From: Pelargonium nanum
Lineage: Eukaryota > Streptophyta > Magnoliopsida > Geraniales > Geraniaceae
Length of the DNA stretch: 24,140 nt
Reading direction: 5' to 3'
Assembly: GCA_036897485.1 (NCBI GenBank)
Contig: JAYMTF010001333.1
Span: 1 to 24,140, forward strand
Part shown: positions 19,536 through 24,140 of the stretch, in pieces
Layout: every line of letters begins with the position of its first letter
Position numbering within the stretch: position 1 is the stretch's first letter
The notes under the pieces: generated by a model
The model's input: only the letters and a program-made list of their open reading frames with translations
Database searches by the model: none
Told to the model about the DNA's origin: nothing
Translations under genes and position numbers: made by a program

Positions 19536-20044
19536 GTCTCTCTGGGTTTCTTTGCTTTTTTATTCTTCTCCAAAATAGCTTCTATTTCTTGAGTTTTTAG
19601 AAGAAGAAAAATAAAAAGTATAGTGTAGTGTCTCTCACTCTCACTCTAAATTTCAATTTCTTTTTATGGGTTTCTATTTTTAGATGAACAATCATAGACT
19701 ATTTGAGGTTTCTTGAATTGATTTCACTTTGTGGGTTGGAAATTTGATTTTCATATTTTAATTTTAATTTTATTTTTATTTTTTGGGTTTTGGGGTTTTG
19801 ATGGGTTTAGAGGAAGGAGGAGTTGAAAATGGAGAAACCAGTGGAAGCCATGAGGGAGATGTGGGTGTACAGTTGTTGTATACACCAAAAAACAGAGGAT
19901 CAAGAGACAAGAACATGAGTTGTTGCTAGCTGAGCTCTCTTGAGATCACACTCCAAAAAAAAAAAAATTTGTTAAAGAGACCCAAAACAATCTTAAAGAA
20001 ACATTAGCAGCAAAATCAACAAAAGAGTTAGATTTTTCATCAAC
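19536..20044 (+). promoter_or_regulatory. Long 5' leader of the HD-Zip gene with several upstream ORFs
   Basis: If transcription starts near 19535, the leader is about 500 nt and holds at least four upstream ATGs with stops before the main start. These are a 5-codon ORF at 19666–19683, a 10-codon ORF at 19684–19716, a 42-codon ORF at 19801–19929 and a 29-codon ORF at 19829–19918 in another frame, which overlaps the 42-codon one. Such leaders often lower translation of plant transcription factors. A leader intron is possible and could remove some uORFs. Confidence 0.45.
19829..19918 (+). CDS. Upstream ORF, 29 codons, candidate regulatory peptide
   Basis: The ATG has a reasonable context (GAAAATGGAG). 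The peptide starts MEKPVEAMREMWVYSCC and ends with a charged stretch before TGA at 19916–19918. It lies about 125 nt upstream of the HD-Zip start and overlaps the longer ORF 19801–19929 in a different frame. Conserved-peptide uORFs are known for another HD-Zip I gene (ATHB1); whether this peptide is conserved in ATHB-6-type genes is not known to me. Translation is unproven. Confidence 0.3.
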   Translation: MEKPVEAMREMWVYSCCIHQKTEDQETRT

Positions 20045-21612
20045 ATGAAGAGACTTGGCAGCTCAGATTCATTGGGTGGTCTCATCTCCATCTGTCCCTC
20101 CTCAGGTTATTTTAACAAAACCCATCAACTTCTTGCTCTGTTTCTTGATTTTTGCCTCTCTCCCACTCACTCACTCTGTTTCTTGATTTTTGGCTTTCTA
20201 ATGCTCTGTTTCTTGATTTTTGTCTATAACTCACACTCTGTTTCTTGATATCCATGTCTCACTCTGTTTCTTGATTTTTGACTCTTTTCCTCTGTTTCTT
20301 GATTTCTATATATCACTCTCACTCTGTTTCTTGATTTTGGCTCTCTTACTTTGTTTCATGATCTCTGTGTCTCTTTTTGTCTCTCGTACTCTTGTTTCTT
20401 GATTTCTATGTCTCACTCTCTTACTCTGTTTCATGATTTCTAGACCTCACTGTCTCTTGATTTTGATCTCTCACTCTGCTTCTTACTCTGTTTCTTGATT
20501 TTAAACCTCTTTTGCTCTGTTTCTTGATTTCAGTATCTGTATCTTACTCTGTTTCTTGCCATTTTTTTGGGTTTCAGACCAACACAGTCCAAGAAACAAC
20601 AGCAACCATGTGTACAGTAGAGAATTTCAGTCCATGCTGGACGGATTGGACGAGGAAGGCTGCGTGGAAGAATCAGGGCACGTCGCCGAGAAGAAGAGAC
20701 GATTGAGCGTCGACCAGGTCAAGGCCCTGGAGAAGAATTTCGAAGTCGAGAACAAGCTCGAGCCCGAGAGAAAAGTGAAGCTCGCTCAAGAGCTGGGCTT
20801 GCAGCCCCGCCAAGTCGCCGTCTGGTTCCAGAACCGCCGCGCACGGTGGAAGACCAAGCAGCTCGAGCGCGACTACGGTGTCCTCAAAGCCAATTTCGAT
20901 TCTCTCAAGCACAATTTCGACTCCATCAAGCTCGACAACGAAGCTCTGCTCAAAGAGGTACAAAACAGAGCATGAGTTTTTATATCAATGTGGACGATTT
21001 TTTGGGATTGTCAATAATGGGTTTTGGTTATTTTTGTTTCAGATTCGGGAGCTGAAATCGAAGCTCGGCGAAGAAGGCAAAACAGAGAGCGACGTATCGG
21101 TGAAGGAGGAGATAATGGTGGTTGATTCCGAGAACCAGAACCAGCAAATCAGCGCCGACGACCAGGACCAGCCCGTCGCGACGTCGTTTTTGTCCTCCGA
21201 AACAAAAGATTTGAACTTCGAAAGCTTCAAGTTCAACAATGGCGGAGCCGCCACCAGCAGCAGCGACCTCGCCGGCGAGATCTCCGTTTTCCCGGACTTC
21301 AAAGACGGCTCCTCCGACAGCGACTCTAGCGCGATCCTCAACGAAGACTACAACAGCCCCACCACGGCGGCGATTTCGTCCTCTGGGCTGCTCCAAAGCA
21401 GCCACCTTTTGCTGTCTCCGTCGTCGTCGCCGCCGCAATCCGCCGCCGGCGCCGGGATCGACAACTTCCAGTTCCAGAAAATGTACCAGACCCAGTTCGT
21501 GAAATTGGAAGAGCACAACTTCTTCTCCGACGAGGCCTGCAATTTCTTCTCCGACGAGCAACCGCCGAGCCTCCAGCAATGGTACTGCGCCGAGCCATGG
21601 ACGAGTTCTTGA
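20045..21612 (+). CDS. ATHB6: HD-Zip class I homeobox transcription factor (ATHB-6/16/5-like), 3 exons
   Basis: This nuclear transcription factor binds CAATNATTG-type sites as a dimer. Relatives act in abscisic-acid, water-deficit and growth responses. Exons 20045–20105, 20578–20957 and 21043–21612 have GT–AG borders and matching phases, giving 336 residues. The N-terminus [18 protein letters not shown] and the segment [10 protein letters not shown] are signatures of the ATHB-6 group. The homeodomain spans about 58–117 with [10 protein letters not shown] in helix 3. A leucine zipper follows directly, with heptad residues at 116, 123, 130, 137 (Ile), 144 and 151; the second intron falls in the zipper before residue 148. 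The acidic, Ser-rich C-terminal part carries two SUMO-consensus sites (VKEE, Lys168; VKLE, Lys301) and ends with the subgroup motif [18 protein letters not shown] (310–327) and a Trp near the end, a likely activation motif. Arabidopsis ATHB-6 is slightly shorter (about 311). Subfamily is firm; the exact orthologue among ATHB-5, -6 and -16 is not. Confidence 0.93.
20136..20560 (+). repeat. Pyrimidine-rich minisatellite in HD-Zip intron 1
   Basis: CTCTGTTTCTTGATTTTTG or a close variant occurs about 14 times at irregular spacing (roughly 26–38 bp), filling nearly all of intron 1 (20106–20577). Each core is followed by a variable CT-rich spacer (for example CTCACTCACTCA, TATGTCTCACT). The last copy (CTCTGTTTCTTGCC) runs into the acceptor tract TTTTTTTGGGTTTCAG. 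The small plus-strand frames at 20220–20402 and 20512–20706 arise from this repeat. Confidence 0.85.
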
Positions 21613-21920
21613 ACAGATCATAGATGGGTCGATCACGGAGATGGACAAAAATAAGTTGCAGAGAATTTTTGCGAAAAAGTTGGGGATTTGGAGAGATGGG
21701 TCGGAGCTGGATTGGCGAGAAAATTGATGGAACAGAGAATCTTGAAAATGAAGGATTTGCAGAAAGTTGACGAAGAAGACGATAGTGGATTGGTCTCTCT
21801 GATCTGTGTAAGCAAAAACCGTGCGGGAATGATTAGGTCGTAATTGAATTATGTAAAAAAAAAAACTACGAATTCCAAGGGGAAAAAAAAACAATTTCCT
21901 GTAATTGGAAAAATAATCAT
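21613..21920 (+). other. 3' UTR of the HD-Zip gene
   Basis: This follows the TGA at 21610–21612. AT content rises after about 21830, with GAATTATGTAAAA and GGAAAAATAATC as weak poly(A)-type signals. No perfect AATAAA is seen close by. The end is an estimate. A 288-codon antisense frame across here and exon 3 is a shadow. Confidence 0.45.
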
Positions 21921-24140
21921 TGCCTAGCTTTTCACTTTTTTATTCAAATCCATGTTTCTCTTACATTTCTATTTTATTTTTACCACAATTCTTGGATGAT
22001 TTTAATTTCTTGATGTGTCCATTTTAGTGGTAATTCGAGTCATAAATATGTTTAAGTTACATAACCCGTTTAATCAAACGGGTTAAACACATTAGCTTAT
22101 AGATTTTCCAAACTCATTGTACAAAATTTCATTCAAAAAATAAATTGGTCAAATATATAAAGTAATTTCGAACTAAATTATTTAAAGATGTTAACTATGT
22201 CGTTGTACATTACTCATATATGGGTTGTGTGAGTGTCTTGCGATTCAACACATATCATTACTGAGCATATTCGGATTGATCCATTTTACACATAATGGTA
22301 CAATTTCAACACATCCAACACACTCTATTGTCCCTCCTATCTCTAAAGATGTTCTTTCAATTGATACAATGTGATGCTCTACTAGTGGATAGAATTAGTG
22401 TGTTTTGGACGTATAAAATTTACGAATTGAAAGCGATTGATCATAATTTCGGCACCTTTCTGTATATAAAAAAAAAACTATTATACTATGCAAACTATCT
22501 ATTTATGAATGTATAAATGAATAATCATTTTATAATATTTATAGATTATATCTAACAATTTTATTTTCATGGGTTAAATTTTTCTGATCCGTCTTTAACG
22601 TTGCTTGTGCCACGCACTTACATTTGATGGTATGGAGATAAGAACAATATTTATACCTCATCACATTTATAATAATAAAAAATTAATAGAGGCTTGAATT
22701 TTAAAATTTATTTATCAATTATATTTTAAAACCAATTACCAACTATATTTACATTATTCTCAATAAATAGTAGTACATGAGTGAACAAGTGAAAAACATT
22801 AGAAGACAAATAACATGGCTTAGTGGGGATAAAAAGAAAAAGTAGTGGCAAAATTTTAATTTCCTTTTTTTCAAAGGGGCACCAAAAGTTTTGAATGTTT
22901 GCTTTTTTTAGTAAAGAAGTGTCTTGTTTGATGTAACCTCTTAATTGTCTTTTTATGTAAATATTAGAAGTTACTAAATCACTAATCACCCTGTTTTTGC
23001 CACACTGATTGATTGATTAGATAAGCAAATTTTGAGCATTTCAAGAACCAATTTCCCAACTAACTTCCCTTTGTCTTTGCTATGCTTTGAAATTTTGTTA
23101 CACAATCTTTTTTGTGTTGCAAAAATAAAATAAAAAGAGAGGAAAAGACCAATAAGTCCATTCAATTTTAGTTGCTTAAATGGTGTAACTAAAATTTCAC
23201 TTAAGAAGTACATATTTTGGTTTTTCTGAAAGAAACCAACATTATGACACTTTTCACTTCATTTGTACTAAAAATATTTATTGCATGAAAATGACAATCT
23301 TGTCTTCTTACCTTTAAGAATTAGTTTATGTTCTAAAATCATTTTTCTCCAAAAGTCCAAATGTATTTTGTGTTAATTTGGTTTATGATCTTATTGAATG
23401 TTCATTCTAATTTGTCTTAATCAAAGAATAGATCATATATATTTTGTACAATATGACAAAAATAAAAGAAAATTTAAATTTAAATTGTTGGATACTACTA
23501 TTAGATTCAAATTGACATTTTTTTTTGTGAAAATTCAAATTGACATTTTTAATTGTACAAGTTTATAGTAAAGAGAATATAATAGAAAAAAAAAGAGAGA
23601 GAGAGTAAAAAAAATAAAGAAAAGACAAAAGATGATTAAAGTGGATGTGAAAAGAAGAGCCACATGATTGGATCCCATATATACGTGTATGCTTGGACTT
23701 TGGAGCCGTAGCAGCTTTTTACTTCACTCACTCACGAACCTACCTCCTCTCTATTTTCAAGCTTATATTTGTGTGTGTATATATTGTAAAAGTTTAGTAA
23801 TAAATGTGGTTTATAAAATGTATTAGAACATTACGTTATTAATTTCTTTTTAGGGAAGATGCCCAAACTAATCATTCAGATATAACAAAATTTTCGAAGA
23901 TAAAGTTAAAGCAACGACAATATGGTTCGCAGACTGAAACACAAATGTAAAAACTATCTTAACGAGCTGAACGATTATGTTGCGTATATCATATATAAAC
24001 AATCAATCCAAAGGCACTAATATCAGTCTCCCTTAAGATTGCAAATCACATATCACCTCCTGCGCATCTAACTTGATTATGATGTAGGCTGCGTTTGGAT
24101 TAGAGTTTTTGGTTTGGGAATGGGAATGGAGAATGGGAAT
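21921..24140. other. AT-rich intergenic DNA, no recognisable gene
   Basis: Visible small features are: a perfect hairpin AACCCGTTT / AAACGGGTT (22063–22084, 4-nt loop); a direct repeat of ATTCAAATTGACATTTTT around 23507–23550; an (AG)n run near 23595–23606; and, at 24087 to the end, GGCTGCGTTTGGATTAG followed by GGGAATGGGAATGG, which resembles the end of a plant MITE cut by the window edge. The short minus-strand frames at 22726–23213 show no family features. Confidence 0.4.

Noticed and set aside
20220..20402. 60-codon hydrophobic frame resembling a membrane peptide
   Set aside because: It is the translated minisatellite of HD-Zip intron 1; the Leu/Phe richness comes from CTCTGTTTCTTGAT repeats.
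20136..20560. Regularly repeated units as a CRISPR array
   Set aside because: The repeats are degenerate and unevenly spaced, lie in a plant intron, and the spacers are themselves CT-rich variants.
21028..21894. 288-codon minus-strand frame
   Set aside because: It is antisense to HD-Zip exon 3. The long open frame results from high GC and codon bias of the true exon and contains Arg-rich low-complexity runs.

Overview
The window looks like nuclear DNA from a eudicot plant. Coding exons are separated by GT–AG introns, the intergenic DNA is AT-rich, three genes match plant-specific families, and the spacers hold plant-type transposons (SINE-like retroposons, a Helitron, a Stowaway MITE). The species cannot be named from the sequence. 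No bacterial, viral, CRISPR or operon-like organisation is visible.

Layout. Positions 1–268 are an intron that carries the 3' end of a SINE-like element. Positions 269–1144 (minus strand) are the first coding exon of a DEAH12/DEAH11-type RNA helicase whose remaining exons lie left of the window. Positions 1386–3663 are intergenic repeat-rich DNA, including a tiny SINE-tail insertion with a clean target-site duplication and a compound tandem array. Positions 3985–7678 (minus strand) are a seven-exon RIBA gene (DHBP synthase plus GTP cyclohydrolase II, riboflavin pathway). All its splice sites and catalytic motifs can be traced, but a TAA stop falls exactly where the conserved C-terminal tail should begin. 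A cluster of TGGGCC/T motifs at 7970–8036 is probably part of the RIBA promoter.

About 12 kb without a recognisable gene follows (roughly 7.7–19.5 kb). It contains a non-autonomous Helitron (10635–11631), a retroposon with a 14-bp target-site duplication (11760–11948), several local direct duplications, a tRNA-type SINE (18370–18590) and a Stowaway MITE (18929–19194). At 20045–21612 (plus strand) there is a three-exon HD-Zip class I homeobox gene of the ATHB-6/16/5 type. Its leader holds upstream ORFs and its first intron is mostly a pyrimidine-rich minisatellite. The last 2.2 kb is AT-rich with no recognisable gene.

The three genes have unrelated roles (RNA helicase, riboflavin synthesis, ABA/development-type transcription factor), and nothing suggests they act together. 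The observations most worth checking are the truncated RIBA C-terminus, the HD-Zip leader uORFs and intron minisatellite, and a shared 3' hairpin design in the SINE-like elements. I did not find convincing evidence of a wholly new biological system.
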